A stretch of DNA of 64,000 bases from DASSSY01 sp035708205 (GCA_035708205.1 DASSSY010000006.1:1-64000); one strand, 5' to 3'. Counted from the first letter of the stretch, positions 52,258 to 61,812 are shown. Numbers and translations: made by a program. The notes: generated by a model not told the origin, from the letters alone.

Positions 52258-53616
52258 ATGTTTATGCAATTAAAACTGATCGGTGCTTTTGTCGTTTCCC
52301 TGTCATTTGCGGCAACGGCCGCGGAAGCTCAAACGGCCCCCAAAGCTTTTACCCTTAAGGAATGCATTCAATACGGACTGGAGCATCATCCCAGCGTGGA
52401 AATATATGCCAATAACGCGGAAAAGGCGCGCCAAACGGCACGGGAAGCGCTTTCCGCTTACCTGCCTCAAGTCAATGTCAATGCCGGACTGGATGATAAC
52501 ATAAAACTGCAGCAAACCATTATTCCGGCCGGGACTTTCGGCCCGGGCACCCCGGAGCAAAGGGTTTCTTTCGGTACCCAGTACAATTCATCCATGATGG
52601 TACAGGTGGATCAAAAGATCTATGACCAGTCGGCGCTGGTGGGCATTAAGGCCAATGAGCCGAATAAGCAATACGCACAACTGCAGGTGGCGCAAAACAA
52701 AGAAGTATTGATCTATAATATCGCTTCGGCTTATTACCAGATCATGGTAGCCCAGAAACAGTTGTCCCTGCTGCAAAGTAATAAGGCACGGTTTGAGCAG
52801 ATCCTGCAGGTGACCAAGCTCCAGGCTGAGCAGGGCGTGGCCAAAAAAGTGGATGTCAAGCAGGTCCAGGTCAACCTGAACAATGTGCTGTCTCAGATTT
52901 CCACTACGGAAAACACCCTGGACATGGCGCTGAATACTTTGAAAAACAATATAGGGCTAAGCATGTCGGACAGTATTGTCCTGTCCGACACCAGCCGCTG
53001 GCTGAACGCCTCGCCGTCCATACAGCCCTATCCGGGCTTTGATTATGCCAGTACCCTGGACGGCCAGTTACAAAGGATTGAAATGGACCTATACGACTTA
53101 AAGCGCAAATCCATTAAGGCGCAGGCCATTCCAACGGTTTCGGTCTATGCCCGTTATGGCGCCAATGGCTTTGCCGAGGAGCTTTCCAATGCTTACAGTC
53201 CCCTGTTCGATTATTCCGCCGTCGGTGTCAAGCTTGCCTGGAATATTTTTACCGGCTTCAGGAGAGATGCGCAATATAAGGAGGCCGCTATTGATCTGAA
53301 GAATGCCATGGTGAACTACCGGCTGAATGAAGCCACGCAGAACCTGCAATATCAAAACGCCGAAGCCCAGTCCCAGGAAGCCAGGGCGACCATTCTGACG
53401 AACAAGGAGAATATGGCCCTGGCCGGCGAAGTGTATGACAACACGACTTTGCAATATAAGCAGGGGGTAGCCTCATTAAGCGATCTGCTGAACGCGGAGC
53501 TGTCTTATAAGGAAGCCCAAAATAATTATATCAATTCGCTGCTTCAGTATTATATCGCCGATCTGGCCGTTCAAAAGGCCAACGGCACCCTGGAACAATA
53601 TTTCAATAAACTTTAA
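52258..53616 (+). CDS. TolC-family outer-membrane efflux protein
   Basis: The 452-residue protein has a signal peptide (KLIGAFVVSLSFAATAAEAQ) and two TolC-like repeats of long helices: LKECIQYGLEHHPSVEIYAN, ASAYYQIMVAQKQLSLLQSN and GVASLSDLLNAELSYKEAQN. It forms the outer-membrane duct of a tripartite pump. It is the first gene of a three-gene efflux operon downstream of the MarR repressor. Confidence 0.92.
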   Translation: MFMQLKLIGAFVVSLSFAATAAEAQTAPKAFTLKECIQYGLEHHPSVEIYANNAEKARQTAREALSAYLPQVNVNAGLDDNIKLQQTIIPAGTFGPGTPEQRVSFGTQYNSSMMVQVDQKIYDQSALVGIKANEPNKQYAQLQVAQNKEVLIYNIASAYYQIMVAQKQLSLLQSNKARFEQILQVTKLQAEQGVAKKVDVKQVQVNLNNVLSQISTTENTLDMALNTLKNNIGLSMSDSIVLSDTSRWLNASPSIQPYPGFDYASTLDGQLQRIEMDLYDLKRKSIKAQAIPTVSVYARYGANGFAEELSNAYSPLFDYSAVGVKLAWNIFTGFRRDAQYKEAAIDLKNAMVNYRLNEATQNLQYQNAEAQSQEARATILTNKENMALAGEVYDNTTLQYKQGVASLSDLLNAELSYKEAQNNYINSLLQYYIADLAVQKANGTLEQYFNKL

Positions 53617-53651
53617 ATAAATAAAATCAGATAATCATTCAAATAGGGTAT

Positions 53652-54710
53652 ATGAAAAAGAAAGTCATTATCATCGGTATTGTGGTGCTTATTGTCGGCG
53701 GCATTGCTTACAAGCTGGCGGCCAACAAAAAAGTGATTGAAGCCAATAGTAAAATGGCAAATACCAACATTATCATCCCGGTCAATATTATTACAGCGGG
53801 ATTGTCCAAACCCGAAAATAACCTGGTCAAAACAGGAACGCTTATCCCGTTCAAAGATGCGGATATTACCGCCGTCAGCGCAGGGAAGCTGACTTCTGTA
53901 AATTTTGAACTGGGCGATTATGTTACCGAGGGCGCTATCCTGGCAACAGTGGATAATGCCGGGCTACGGCTGAGCCTGGAAGCCGCCGAATTGTCCAGGA
54001 ACAAGGCGGAAAAGGATTTTAAACGCTATAAGGCCCTCCTGGCCGGTGAAGCCACTACGGAAATGAATTTCCAGGATGCTAAATTGAACTTTGAGAATGC
54101 CCAGAACCAGATTGAGCAGATTCAGAAACAAATTTCCGACAACCGGATCAAAGCACCGGTGAGCGGCCAGATCGTGTCCAAGCTGAAAGAGGCCGGGGAA
54201 TTTGTCTCTCCCGGGACCGTCCTGGGACATATCGTCGATGTCAACCGCCTGAAAGTGGATGTCATGGTGGGTGAGCATGATGTATACAGCCTGAAAAACG
54301 GTACGCCGGTAAAGGTAACTACCGATATTTATCCAGGCGTCACCTTTGACGGTAAAGTCATCTTTATCAGCCAGAGCGGCGATGCGGTGCACAACTACCA
54401 GGTGGAAGTGGCCTTGCAAAACAGGAAAGACCATCCCCTGCGCGCCGGGAGCTTTGCCTACGTGGATTTCAACCGTAAAAGCCAGGAAGACCTGTTGCTG
54501 GTGCCGAAAAGCGCGTTGATCCATAGCCTGGATAAGCCAATGGTCTATGTCGTGGAAAACGGCAAGGCCAAGGCCGTTAATATTACCGTCGGCCAGACCT
54601 ACGGCAATGATATTGCGGTGATCAGCGGTCTGCAGCCCGGTCAGCAGGTCATCACCTCCGGCCTGGTCAATATTTCAGATGGCACTGCCGTTAAGCCGGT
54701 GAAGGACTAA
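53652..54710 (+). CDS. RND efflux periplasmic adaptor (HlyD/AcrA family)
   Basis: The 352-residue protein has an N-terminal membrane anchor (VIIIGIVVLIVGGIAYKLA), a biotinyl-lipoyl-like domain split by a hairpin (KLTSVNFELGDYVTEGAILA, IKAPVSGQIVSKLKEAGEFV), a coiled coil of about 60 residues between the halves, and a beta-barrel with YVDFNRKS. It joins the TolC-like channel to the RND pump. The gap to the RND gene is 77 nt. Confidence 0.92.
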   Translation: MKKKVIIIGIVVLIVGGIAYKLAANKKVIEANSKMANTNIIIPVNIITAGLSKPENNLVKTGTLIPFKDADITAVSAGKLTSVNFELGDYVTEGAILATVDNAGLRLSLEAAELSRNKAEKDFKRYKALLAGEATTEMNFQDAKLNFENAQNQIEQIQKQISDNRIKAPVSGQIVSKLKEAGEFVSPGTVLGHIVDVNRLKVDVMVGEHDVYSLKNGTPVKVTTDIYPGVTFDGKVIFISQSGDAVHNYQVEVALQNRKDHPLRAGSFAYVDFNRKSQEDLLLVPKSALIHSLDKPMVYVVENGKAKAVNITVGQTYGNDIAVISGLQPGQQVITSGLVNISDGTAVKPVKD

Positions 54711-54787
54711 TGGCCGACTGGAGAGCGTGTTTGCGTAACAAGGATGGCCTGGCCATTTTGATTTAAACAACTAATAAAACATTTCAG

Positions 54788-57700
54788 ATGAAAAAACTTA
54801 CGGAATTGGCCATTAACAGGCCGTTGTTAATCGTAGTCATTTTCTTCGTGCTGATTTTCTTCGGTATGTTCAGCTATAAAAGCCTGAACTATGACCTGTT
54901 GCCGAAGATGGACTTCCCGATGATGACGATAGTGACCACCTATCGCGGGGCATCAGCACAGGAAATAGAAAATAATGTGACCAAGAATATTGAAGATGCA
55001 TTGTCTTCATTGGAAGGGGTCAAGAAGATATCTTCCAAATCAATGGAAGGCGCTTCCATTATCATGGTTCAGTTCAACAACGGAACGGATATCGACCAGG
55101 CGCAGACTGACGCCCAGAGAAAGATCAACCAGGCCATGCCGATCTTGCCCGATGATATTGACGCGCCGGTCATCAACAAGTTCTCATCGGACGATATCCC
55201 GGTCATTAACATGAGCGTGACCGCCAATGAAGATGACGAAGCGCTGTATGACCTGGTGGATCAGCAGATCAAACCGCAGCTGTCCAACATTAACGGCGTG
55301 GGACAGGTAACGATCGTGGGCGGTAATGAGCGCCAGATCAACGTTAATGTGGACCGGGCGAAGCTGGAATATTATGGCCTGACCATTTCGGAGGTCAACA
55401 GCGTGATTACCGCGGCCAGCTTATCGACACCTGCCGGTAAGGTACAAACCCAGAAAAATGAGCTGGCTATTGAATTTGATTCTAAGTTCACGGACGCCGC
55501 CCAGCTGCAGGACCTGGTGGTCCATCAAAACCCGGATGGCGGAAAGGTTTACCTGAGAGATGTCGCTTCGGTGACTGATGCCCAGACCGATGTGACTACC
55601 ATTAACCATATCGACGGGGTACCGGCCATTGGTATCCAGATCCAGAAACAAACCGACGCCAACGCGGTCCAGGTGAGTGACCTGGTGAAGCAAAGAGTGG
55701 CCGAAATGACCAAGCAGTATAGTGATATCAAGCTGAATTTTAAAATCGCGTCCGACCAGTCGACCTATACTTTGAAATCCGCCAATGCGGTCATGGACGA
55801 CCTGATGCTGGCCATTTTGATCGTATCGGTGGTCATGATGTTCTTCCTGCACAGCCTGCGTAACGCGGCTTTCGTGCTGGTGGCGCTGCCCTCTTCCATT
55901 ATCCCGACCTTTATCGGCATGTATGTCTTCGGCATGTCGCTCAACCTGATGACGCTCATGGCCATGTCGTTAGTGGTCGGTATCCTCGTGGATGACTCTA
56001 TAGTGATCCTGGAGAATATCATGCGCCACATGGAAATGGGTAAAAACAAGCGGAAAGCCACGGTGGACGGCCGTTCGGAAATCGGATTTACGGCCATGGC
56101 CATTACGATGGTGGACGTGGTCGTGTTCCTGCCGATGTCTATGGTCCAGGGCATGATCGGTAATATCCTGCGCGAATTTGCCCTGACGGTCGTGTTCTCA
56201 ACCCTGATGAGCCTTATCGTGTGTTTCACGCTAACCCCCTTGTTGGCTTCCCGTTGGGGAAAAGTGGTTGATTTGAATAAAAATAATGCCTGGGCAAGAA
56301 TGAACCGCTGGTTTGAGCAACGCCTGGTCAATATCCGGGAGTCTTATACCGTGGCGTTAAAATGGGCGCTGGGCCATAAACGCTGGGTATTTATCGGTAC
56401 GATCCTGTTATTGGTCGGATCTTTCTGCCTGCCTATCTTTGGCTTTATCGGCGGCGCGTTCATCAGCAAAGGCGACCAGGGCGAGTTTGTCATCAAGCTG
56501 GAACTGGACCCGACGGCTTCGGTTTACCAGACCAATGAGGTTGCCCGCAAGGCTGAGGCCATGATCATGCAAAATCCTAAGGTGGTTTCCGTATTTACCA
56601 ATGTAGGCGTTTCCAGCGACGGCCTGTCCGCAAGTAATAGCGCAAATGAAGCGCAGATACAGGTAAAGCTGGTGGATAAGGAAGACCGCAGCCGGTCCGA
56701 TATTGAGATCGGGAATGAGATGCAAAAGGAAATATCGGGAATTCCCGGTGTGAAAGCGACGGTATCGCCGATCGACATTACCGGTAATGCCAACCAGGCG
56801 CCTGTCCAGCTGATCGTTAAAGGCGCGGAGCGCAGCAAAGTGCGCCAGGCAGCCGACGAGGTCATGAAGATCGTGGCTTCCACGCCCGGTATTGTATACC
56901 CGGAATTTAGTACTAAAAATCCGAAGCCGCAGATTGAAATACAGCTTGACCGTGAAAAGATGGCCCAGTTCGGCCTGAATTCAAGTGTTGTCGGCGCGGC
57001 GCTGGGCACCTCATTCAGGGGGAACGACCAGGCTAAATATAAATATGGCGGCAACGAATACGACATCATGATTCAAAGTAACGATTTTGATAAAACCAGT
57101 ATCCGGGATGTGGAGAACCTTGTATTTACCAATGCCCAGGGACAGCAGTTTACGCTGGGGCAGTTCGCAAACATTACCGAAGGTATGGGCGAGTCCATCC
57201 TGGAACGTAATAACCGCCTGCCTTCCATCACGGTGCAGGCTAACGTACAGGGCCGGCCCACGGGAACGGTAGGCGATGAGATCAAAACCAAGCTGGATAA
57301 GCTGAAATTGCCGGCAGGCGTAACGGCCAGCTTTACGGGTGAAGTGGAAGACCAGGGAGAGGCCTTTGGCAGTTTGTTTGCCGCGTTAGGCATTGGCATC
57401 CTGCTGGTGTACCTGATCATGGTGGCTCTATATGAAAATGCCATTTATCCCCTCGTGGTCATGGTGGCGATGCCCCTGGCCATCATCGGCGCCATGCTGG
57501 CCCTGGCCCTGACAATGAACGAGCTGACCATCTTTTCCATGATCGGGATCATCATGCTGATCGGGCTGGTCACCAAAAACGGTATCCTGCTGGTCGATTT
57601 CACGAACCAGCGGAAAGCGGAGGGCGCCGGGTTGGTAGAAGCGCTGATAGATGCCGGCCGCGAGCGTTTCCGTCCTATCCTGATGACCACTATTGCCATG

Positions 57701-57937
57701 ATCGTGGGAATGATGCCTATGGCGTTGGCCACAGGTTCCGGTTCGGAAGTGACCAGCGGTATGGCCTGGGTGATCATCGGCGGCCTGAGCAGCTCCCTGG
57801 TGATGACCCTGCTGGTAGTGCCCTGCGTGTATTATGTTGTGGATAAGATCCTCAATATCTTCAGGGGTAAGCGCCGGAAACGCCTGGTGAAGAAAGTAAA
57901 GGTGCGCCAGCTGGAAACGGTTGCCGTATATGAATAA
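54788..57937 (+). CDS. RND-family efflux pump, AcrB/HAE1-like
   Basis: The 1049-residue protein has the RND layout of twelve membrane helices and two large periplasmic loops. Landmarks: INRPLLIVVIFFVLIFFGMF at the start, DFPMMTIVTTYRGAS, GILVDDSIVILENI with the paired aspartates of helix 4 at about 401-402, RPILMTTIAMIVGMMP and GLVTKNGILLVDF. It is a proton-driven exporter of drugs or amphiphiles. It completes the MarR-regulated operon and is followed by an intrinsic terminator. Confidence 0.94.
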   Translation: MKKLTELAINRPLLIVVIFFVLIFFGMFSYKSLNYDLLPKMDFPMMTIVTTYRGASAQEIENNVTKNIEDALSSLEGVKKISSKSMEGASIIMVQFNNGTDIDQAQTDAQRKINQAMPILPDDIDAPVINKFSSDDIPVINMSVTANEDDEALYDLVDQQIKPQLSNINGVGQVTIVGGNERQINVNVDRAKLEYYGLTISEVNSVITAASLSTPAGKVQTQKNELAIEFDSKFTDAAQLQDLVVHQNPDGGKVYLRDVASVTDAQTDVTTINHIDGVPAIGIQIQKQTDANAVQVSDLVKQRVAEMTKQYSDIKLNFKIASDQSTYTLKSANAVMDDLMLAILIVSVVMMFFLHSLRNAAFVLVALPSSIIPTFIGMYVFGMSLNLMTLMAMSLVVGILVDDSIVILENIMRHMEMGKNKRKATVDGRSEIGFTAMAITMVDVVVFLPMSMVQGMIGNILREFALTVVFSTLMSLIVCFTLTPLLASRWGKVVDLNKNNAWARMNRWFEQRLVNIRESYTVALKWALGHKRWVFIGTILLLVGSFCLPIFGFIGGAFISKGDQGEFVIKLELDPTASVYQTNEVARKAEAMIMQNPKVVSVFTNVGVSSDGLSASNSANEAQIQVKLVDKEDRSRSDIEIGNEMQKEISGIPGVKATVSPIDITGNANQAPVQLIVKGAERSKVRQAADEVMKIVASTPGIVYPEFSTKNPKPQIEIQLDREKMAQFGLNSSVVGAALGTSFRGNDQAKYKYGGNEYDIMIQSNDFDKTSIRDVENLVFTNAQGQQFTLGQFANITEGMGESILERNNRLPSITVQANVQGRPTGTVGDEIKTKLDKLKLPAGVTASFTGEVEDQGEAFGSLFAALGIGILLVYLIMVALYENAIYPLVVMVAMPLAIIGAMLALALTMNELTIFSMIGIIMLIGLVTKNGILLVDFTNQRKAEGAGLVEALIDAGRERFRPILMTTIAMIVGMMPMALATGSGSEVTSGMAWVIIGGLSSSLVMTLLVVPCVYYVVDKILNIFRGKRRKRLVKKVKVRQLETVAVYE

Positions 57938-57968
57938 AAACAAAAGCAATTATTTCTGACGGATATTG

Positions 57969-58006
57969 CGAAAAGGCCCGCCCTTATAATAAGGCGGGCC
58001 TTTTCG
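57969..58006 (+). terminator. Intrinsic terminator of the efflux operon
   Basis: CGAAAAGGCCCGCC pairs with GGCGGGCCTTTTCG, with TTA/TAA extending the stem past a one-base bulge. The TTTT lies in the right arm. The near-perfect symmetry suggests it can work in both directions. Confidence 0.85.
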
Positions 58007-58210
58007 TTTATTGCTTGGCCGTTTAAGGCTGTTTAGGTATTTATCTGGCATAGTTGGAATTTACTTCCTGGTTGCGCGTGTCCCGTCCGATTACAAAACC
58101 ACGCCGGTCATAAGCCTGGATGGTACAATCGCTTTAATTGTTGCTATCCGTTGCTCATCGCCGTAACGCCCGCGTGCTTTCGTGCTTTGCCCCATACGGA
58201 GGCACGGCTA

Positions 58211-58348
58211 TTAGTCTTTATGCGGCGCCAGCACCGTTCCCCGGATCATTGCGGAAGCATCCCGCAAACTTTCACGCAAAATCTTATCACGACATCGTTT
58301 GATCGTGCTCTTTTCGCCCGTTAAAGCCTGGAAAAGACGGGGTAGCAT
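58211..58348 (-). CDS. Possible 45-residue protein or gene remnant
   Basis: A minus-strand frame from ATG 58348 encodes MLPRLFQALTGEKSTIKRCR, then DKILRESLRDASAMIRGTVL and APHKD. It is basic and amphipathic with ordinary codon use, but I do not recognise it. No promoter or ribosome-binding site is evident, and the adjacent minus-strand sequence holds another fragment, so decay of a longer gene is as likely as a true small gene. Confidence 0.25.
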   Translation of the reverse strand: MLPRLFQALTGEKSTIKRCRDKILRESLRDASAMIRGTVLAPHKD

Positions 58349-58536
58349 TTCTTATGCTTATGAATTGTAAATACTTTATGAATGCATTATAAAATTTGAA
58401 CACTAATTAAATGTAATATATTGTTATTTCAATATCAATAGTCAAAATTTTTTATATTAAAAATGACCTCCCGGATATTGATGATGTTATTGCATAAAAT
58501 CTTCATTATGTGTGTATACTATGCATATCCTATTAT

Positions 58537-59607
58537 ATGAATATCCGTTCAGTGGGATTAACTTTGTACGGATATTGGTTAATTATTTTGATTAATTTGA
58601 CTCAAATATACGTTAATATCCTGCGGCCGAAAAGGTTTTCCTCCCTGTTATGGCGCGCCGGCCTGGTTTTGCTTTTGGTCGTCCTGAATAGCCGGCAAAG
58701 CTTTGGGCAAAGAGTGTATGCGGATACGGAACAAAACAGTGGAAAACAACAATTATCAATAGTAGGTATAGGTTTAATCACCTTGTCAAATGTAATTGAT
58801 TCGACAAGTTCCATAGACACTAATAGTTTTACCGATGCCACTGAATTATATGCTTTAGTTCAATTAGGGGTTTTAGGAAATGTATTAGGAGTTGGGAACG
58901 CTTGGCAAAATTTGCAATTTAATCAGATAAATAAGCCGTCACCGAATTCCCCGGTATATTTTAAGGCAAATGGCTCAGGGGGAAATGTTTTGGGGCTTTT
59001 GAGCGGATTTAGCATTCAAAGGACTAATTCAGGAGCATCAGTTGGTCAAAATTATAATGCCAGCTATCTTTTAGGACTTTTAGGACTTTTAGGTACTTCA
59101 AATGACAGCACTTATTTATTTGTACCGCCGGATGGTAACATACAAACTTTTGATGGGGTTAAACTCCAGCAGGCAGGGCTTTTGGCGGCAGGTAACTCTT
59201 CTTACATATATTTTTCATTTTTTATAGCTACCCCAAAGATTTCCGCCGATACGGATACGATTTGCCAGTATGCTTTAACGGATTCTTTGACGTTAACATT
59301 AGGAAATGGCGGCGAAACAGGCATTACTTATTACCTGTTTACAGATACGGCAGGGCTTCATTATAGCCCCGGCAGGGCTTTAAACACCGCCGTCGCCGGC
59401 TATGTCGGCACTTTTTCTAATCACCAGATCACTATTGCCAATCCTTTTTTAACCATGGGGACGGGGGATAATAAGGCTCAGAGTTATTACATCATTGCTA
59501 AAGATACGGCAAACAGCCCGGCCTTTTTTTATTCGGCCTGGAAGAAGATCACTTATAAAAGAACTATTCTGGAGGCGCCCGGTCAGCCAACCGCCACCAT
59601 TAACTAA
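58537..59607 (+). CDS. Secreted hypothetical surface protein ending in PGQPTATIN
   Basis: I do not recognise the family. From ATG 58537 the product is 356 residues, but the signal peptide (PKRFSSLLWRAGLVLLLVVL, cleaved near FGQ) lies about 40 residues in. TTG 58597 would place it more normally and may be the true start. The mature protein is rich in Asn, Ser, Thr and Gly, with LLGLLGLLG-type repeats around 190. It has an Ig-like C-terminal part with TDTICQYALTDSLTLTLGNG and no T9SS domain. It ends in APGQPTATIN, nearly the same as the next protein's end. The gene leads a set of three secreted proteins. Confidence 0.7.
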   Translation: MNIRSVGLTLYGYWLIILINLTQIYVNILRPKRFSSLLWRAGLVLLLVVLNSRQSFGQRVYADTEQNSGKQQLSIVGIGLITLSNVIDSTSSIDTNSFTDATELYALVQLGVLGNVLGVGNAWQNLQFNQINKPSPNSPVYFKANGSGGNVLGLLSGFSIQRTNSGASVGQNYNASYLLGLLGLLGTSNDSTYLFVPPDGNIQTFDGVKLQQAGLLAAGNSSYIYFSFFIATPKISADTDTICQYALTDSLTLTLGNGGETGITYYLFTDTAGLHYSPGRALNTAVAGYVGTFSNHQITIANPFLTMGTGDNKAQSYYIIAKDTANSPAFFYSAWKKITYKRTILEAPGQPTATIN

Positions 59608-59655
59608 GAATATTAAATACTTAACCCTTAATCTTTAATCCTTAAAACAGCCTTT

Positions 59656-60369
59656 ATGAGAAAACAAATCCTCAAATCCCTGATCCTGGGCGCCGCTATG
59701 CTGGGCGCCACCGCCCTGACCGCTTCGGCTGCCGTAAACCATGTGTTTATTGTGAGCAATAACACAACCTATTCCCTGACAACCAAGGTGGCTGCCGGCG
59801 AGAGCGGTACTGCCTTTGAATGGCTGACCTATGGCGGAACACAATTACAGTTGGGTACAGACTCAACCTATTCTCCAACCACTACCGCTCCGGGCACCGC
59901 CGCCATTGCAGATACCTTTTTAACCCGCTACCAGACCGGGGGCGCCACGGGATGCTGGTCGAATTATGATACTGTTTTGGTGTACACCCTGCCTTCCATT
60001 GAAGTAACGGTTACCGCGCAAAATGCCACCGTCTGCTCCAATGATAACGCGGATACCCTGACCGCCACCACTAATTTTGCCTCCCTGGATTTTTCCGTAA
60101 TGGGCAGCGTCAGCGGCATTGATTATACAAGCTTCGCCTGGAGCCCGATGACCGGCGCTGCGGCGTTTAATACTAAAAACCATCAGCTGGCCACCACGCA
60201 AAGCGGCAACTATACCGCGACCACCATATATGATGCCACCACGTTACCGGCAACCGTGAATTCACTTCCCGTAACCGCCACAAAGGTAGATGGCGCTTAT
60301 AGCAATGCTACGGCGGTAACCGTAACCGTAACCACCGCTCCGGATCAGCCAACAGTAACGATTCAATAA
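59656..60369 (+). CDS. Secreted Thr/Ala-rich hypothetical surface protein ending in PDQPTVTIQ
   Basis: The 237-residue protein has a clear signal peptide (MRKQILKSLILGAAMLGATA to SAA). The mature part is extremely rich in Thr, Ala, Ser and Asn, with beta-type runs (VEVTVTAQNATVCSNDNADT-like) and only two or three Cys. It is probably an extracellular Ig-like or fibre-type protein; no catalytic motif is seen. The C-terminus APDQPTVTIQ matches the preceding protein's tail at seven of ten positions. It lies 48 nt downstream of that gene, so an operon is likely. Confidence 0.72.
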   Translation: MRKQILKSLILGAAMLGATALTASAAVNHVFIVSNNTTYSLTTKVAAGESGTAFEWLTYGGTQLQLGTDSTYSPTTTAPGTAAIADTFLTRYQTGGATGCWSNYDTVLVYTLPSIEVTVTAQNATVCSNDNADTLTATTNFASLDFSVMGSVSGIDYTSFAWSPMTGAAAFNTKNHQLATTQSGNYTATTIYDATTLPATVNSLPVTATKVDGAYSNATAVTVTVTTAPDQPTVTIQ

Positions 60370-60425
60370 TTAAAAGATATTCCTGGTCAGCATGATTGTT
60401 TAAAATCTTTTGATCTAATTTATTT

Positions 60426-61238
60426 ATGAAAACCATCGGATATATCATAGCGTATCTTTTCCTGTTCGGTATGGCCGCCAAGGCGCAGACCGGGCAGGAG
60501 GAGGTTCGCTATATCTGTCCGGGCGATACGCTTTACCTCCAGGCGCGCTCGAACGGCGCGGTGGCCTATCGCTGGTTCCGTGACGGCATTTTGCTGCCCG
60601 GCGATACGGGCGCCCGGCTGATGGTGACGCAATACGGCGTTTATAACGTGGCCGGGGTCGGTGCGGAAAACTGTACCTCCAATCTGTCCGGAAATATATT
60701 TATTGAGCCGCGGAACCCTGTGGCTATTTCGGATTATGCCGTGGTCCCGCCCGGCCGAAATATTGATATCGCGGTCCTGGTCAACGACCGTGCCGGCTGC
60801 GCGCCTTTTGTGGACTCTACCTTAAAAATAACCCGCTTCCCTTATAAAGGCAATGTCACCGTCCATCCCGGCGGCACGGTGACTTATTACGCCGCCACTT
60901 ATGCCAGCGGCTTGGATTCCTTTTATTACCAGGTCACGGACACCAACGGGCTGACCACCAACCGGGCCGAGGTCCTGATCCAGATGGACATGGAATGCGC
61001 TACGCTTTATCCTGTCCCCGTACAGGGTAAGCTGTACATGAAGATCAAAAACGTTAATATCCGCAGCTTCCGGCTTCTGGATGCCGGCGGCCGGGAAATT
61101 TACCGTCAAAAAGTAGATGCCCTGTTAGAGATCCTCAACATGGAAGACCTTTCTGACGGGATGTACATGGTCTCTTTTTATGACGACCGGGGCAATTTCC
61201 TTTGCTCTTACAAGGTGATCAAAAAAGAGCGGCGATAG
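60426..61238 (+). CDS. Secreted Ig-like protein with T9SS type A-like tail
   Basis: The 270-residue protein has a signal peptide (MKTIGYIIAYLFLFGMAAKA). An Ig-like module follows (ICPGDTLYLQARSNGAVAYR), then a cadherin/VCBS-like domain of the kind with NPVAISDYAVVPPGRNIDIA and GTVTYYAATYASGLDSFYY. The C-terminal 80 residues (CATLYPVPVQGKLYMKI, RLLDAGGREIYRQ, LSDGMYMVSF) form a type A T9SS sorting domain. It is the last gene of the secreted trio and the only one with a recognisable sorting domain. Confidence 0.78.
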   Translation: MKTIGYIIAYLFLFGMAAKAQTGQEEVRYICPGDTLYLQARSNGAVAYRWFRDGILLPGDTGARLMVTQYGVYNVAGVGAENCTSNLSGNIFIEPRNPVAISDYAVVPPGRNIDIAVLVNDRAGCAPFVDSTLKITRFPYKGNVTVHPGGTVTYYAATYASGLDSFYYQVTDTNGLTTNRAEVLIQMDMECATLYPVPVQGKLYMKIKNVNIRSFRLLDAGGREIYRQKVDALLEILNMEDLSDGMYMVSFYDDRGNFLCSYKVIKKERR

Positions 61239-61425
61239 CTGGCTGGTCCGCCGGTCTTTTTCCTGTTTTTAAATGCGGGCGGTCTTTTTCCGTCGATCGT
61301 TCCGGGGCTTTATAGCGCCGGAAAGCCATAATTTATGCGGCTCCTGAATTATTCCCGAAGAACGGTCAAAGGCATTTATGCGGCGGTAAAAATATTAACC
61401 TGCCGGTGCCTTTGTACTTTTATTT

Positions 61426-61498
61426 GAGGTGATAACACCTCCGGTTATCCCGGAACCTGCGAAGATGGCCTAAGAGCGAACGCCCGGGGATGTCCCGG
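61426..61498 (+). ncRNA. Possible structured RNA
   Basis: Closely spaced stems: GAGGTG-ATAA-CACCTC (61426-61441), GGTT with AACC (61443-61457) and CCGGG-GATGT-CCCGG (61484-61498). They follow shortly after the secreted trio. No exact promoter consensus precedes them, so they could equally be the 3' end of that operon's transcript. The call is tentative. Confidence 0.2.
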
Positions 61499-61598
61499 CC
61501 GGATATTGAGCATAGCCATACCCGCAAGGCTTATACGAATGGCGGGATTTGAACAAGATGTGCCATTTCTGCCATATGATTTATAAAAGGCATGCCGC

Positions 61599-61690
61599 TC
61601 ACCTCACCTGCGCTCGCCATTCACCGGCCGTCATTCCGGTAAAATTGTGTAAACTTTCTTGTCCCGGAATGAACATCGGTCAGGCAGGGC
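61599..61690 (-). pseudogene. Remnant of an AraC-family regulator C-terminus
   Basis: On the minus strand, SLHNFTGMTAGEWRAQVR ends at a stop at 61599. This is the typical end of an AraC helix-turn-helix domain (FTGMTPGEWR-like). Just upstream a different frame reads LPDRCSFRDKKV, the expected preceding segment, so a frameshift separates the two. No more of the protein is visible. Confidence 0.45.
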
Positions 61691-61771
61691 AAGCCCGGTA
61701 GGGCCGGTAAAAATGGCATTAAATATTCATTATTGAATTATAAATTATGTATGGGTTTGGGACTAAGGCTA

Positions 61772-61802
61772 TTTGATTTCCTCTTTCCTTATTTTATCTT
61801 TG
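61772..61802 (+). promoter_or_regulatory. Promoter of peptide unit A
   Basis: TTTG (61772-61775), 19 nt, TATCTTTG (61795-61802): exact consensus. The predicted transcript starts near 61808. ATAAATTATGTAT further upstream (61739) is shared with unit B. Confidence 0.7.
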
Positions 61803-61812
61803 AGGTACTAAA

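Larger units (their letters stand above)
57938..58536. other. 600-bp gap after the efflux operon
   Basis: The gap begins with the efflux terminator. The middle (58040-58350) has normal GC and short protein-like fragments on the minus strand: a 45-codon frame listed separately, and IQAYDRRGFVIGRDTRNQEV followed by NSNYAR before a stop at about 58040, which reads like the end of a decayed gene. From 58370 to 58536 it is strongly AT-rich, and probably holds the promoter of the next gene, though no exact consensus was found. Confidence 0.4.

Noticed and set aside
57428..57949. 173-codon minus-strand frame at the end of the RND pump gene
   Set aside because: Antisense shadow of a conserved RND transporter; the His/Gln/Asp-rich product reflects the complementary codons.
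61540..61560. tRNA-like GGGATTTGAAC segment
   Set aside because: No matching acceptor or anticodon stems around it; it does not fold as a tRNA.
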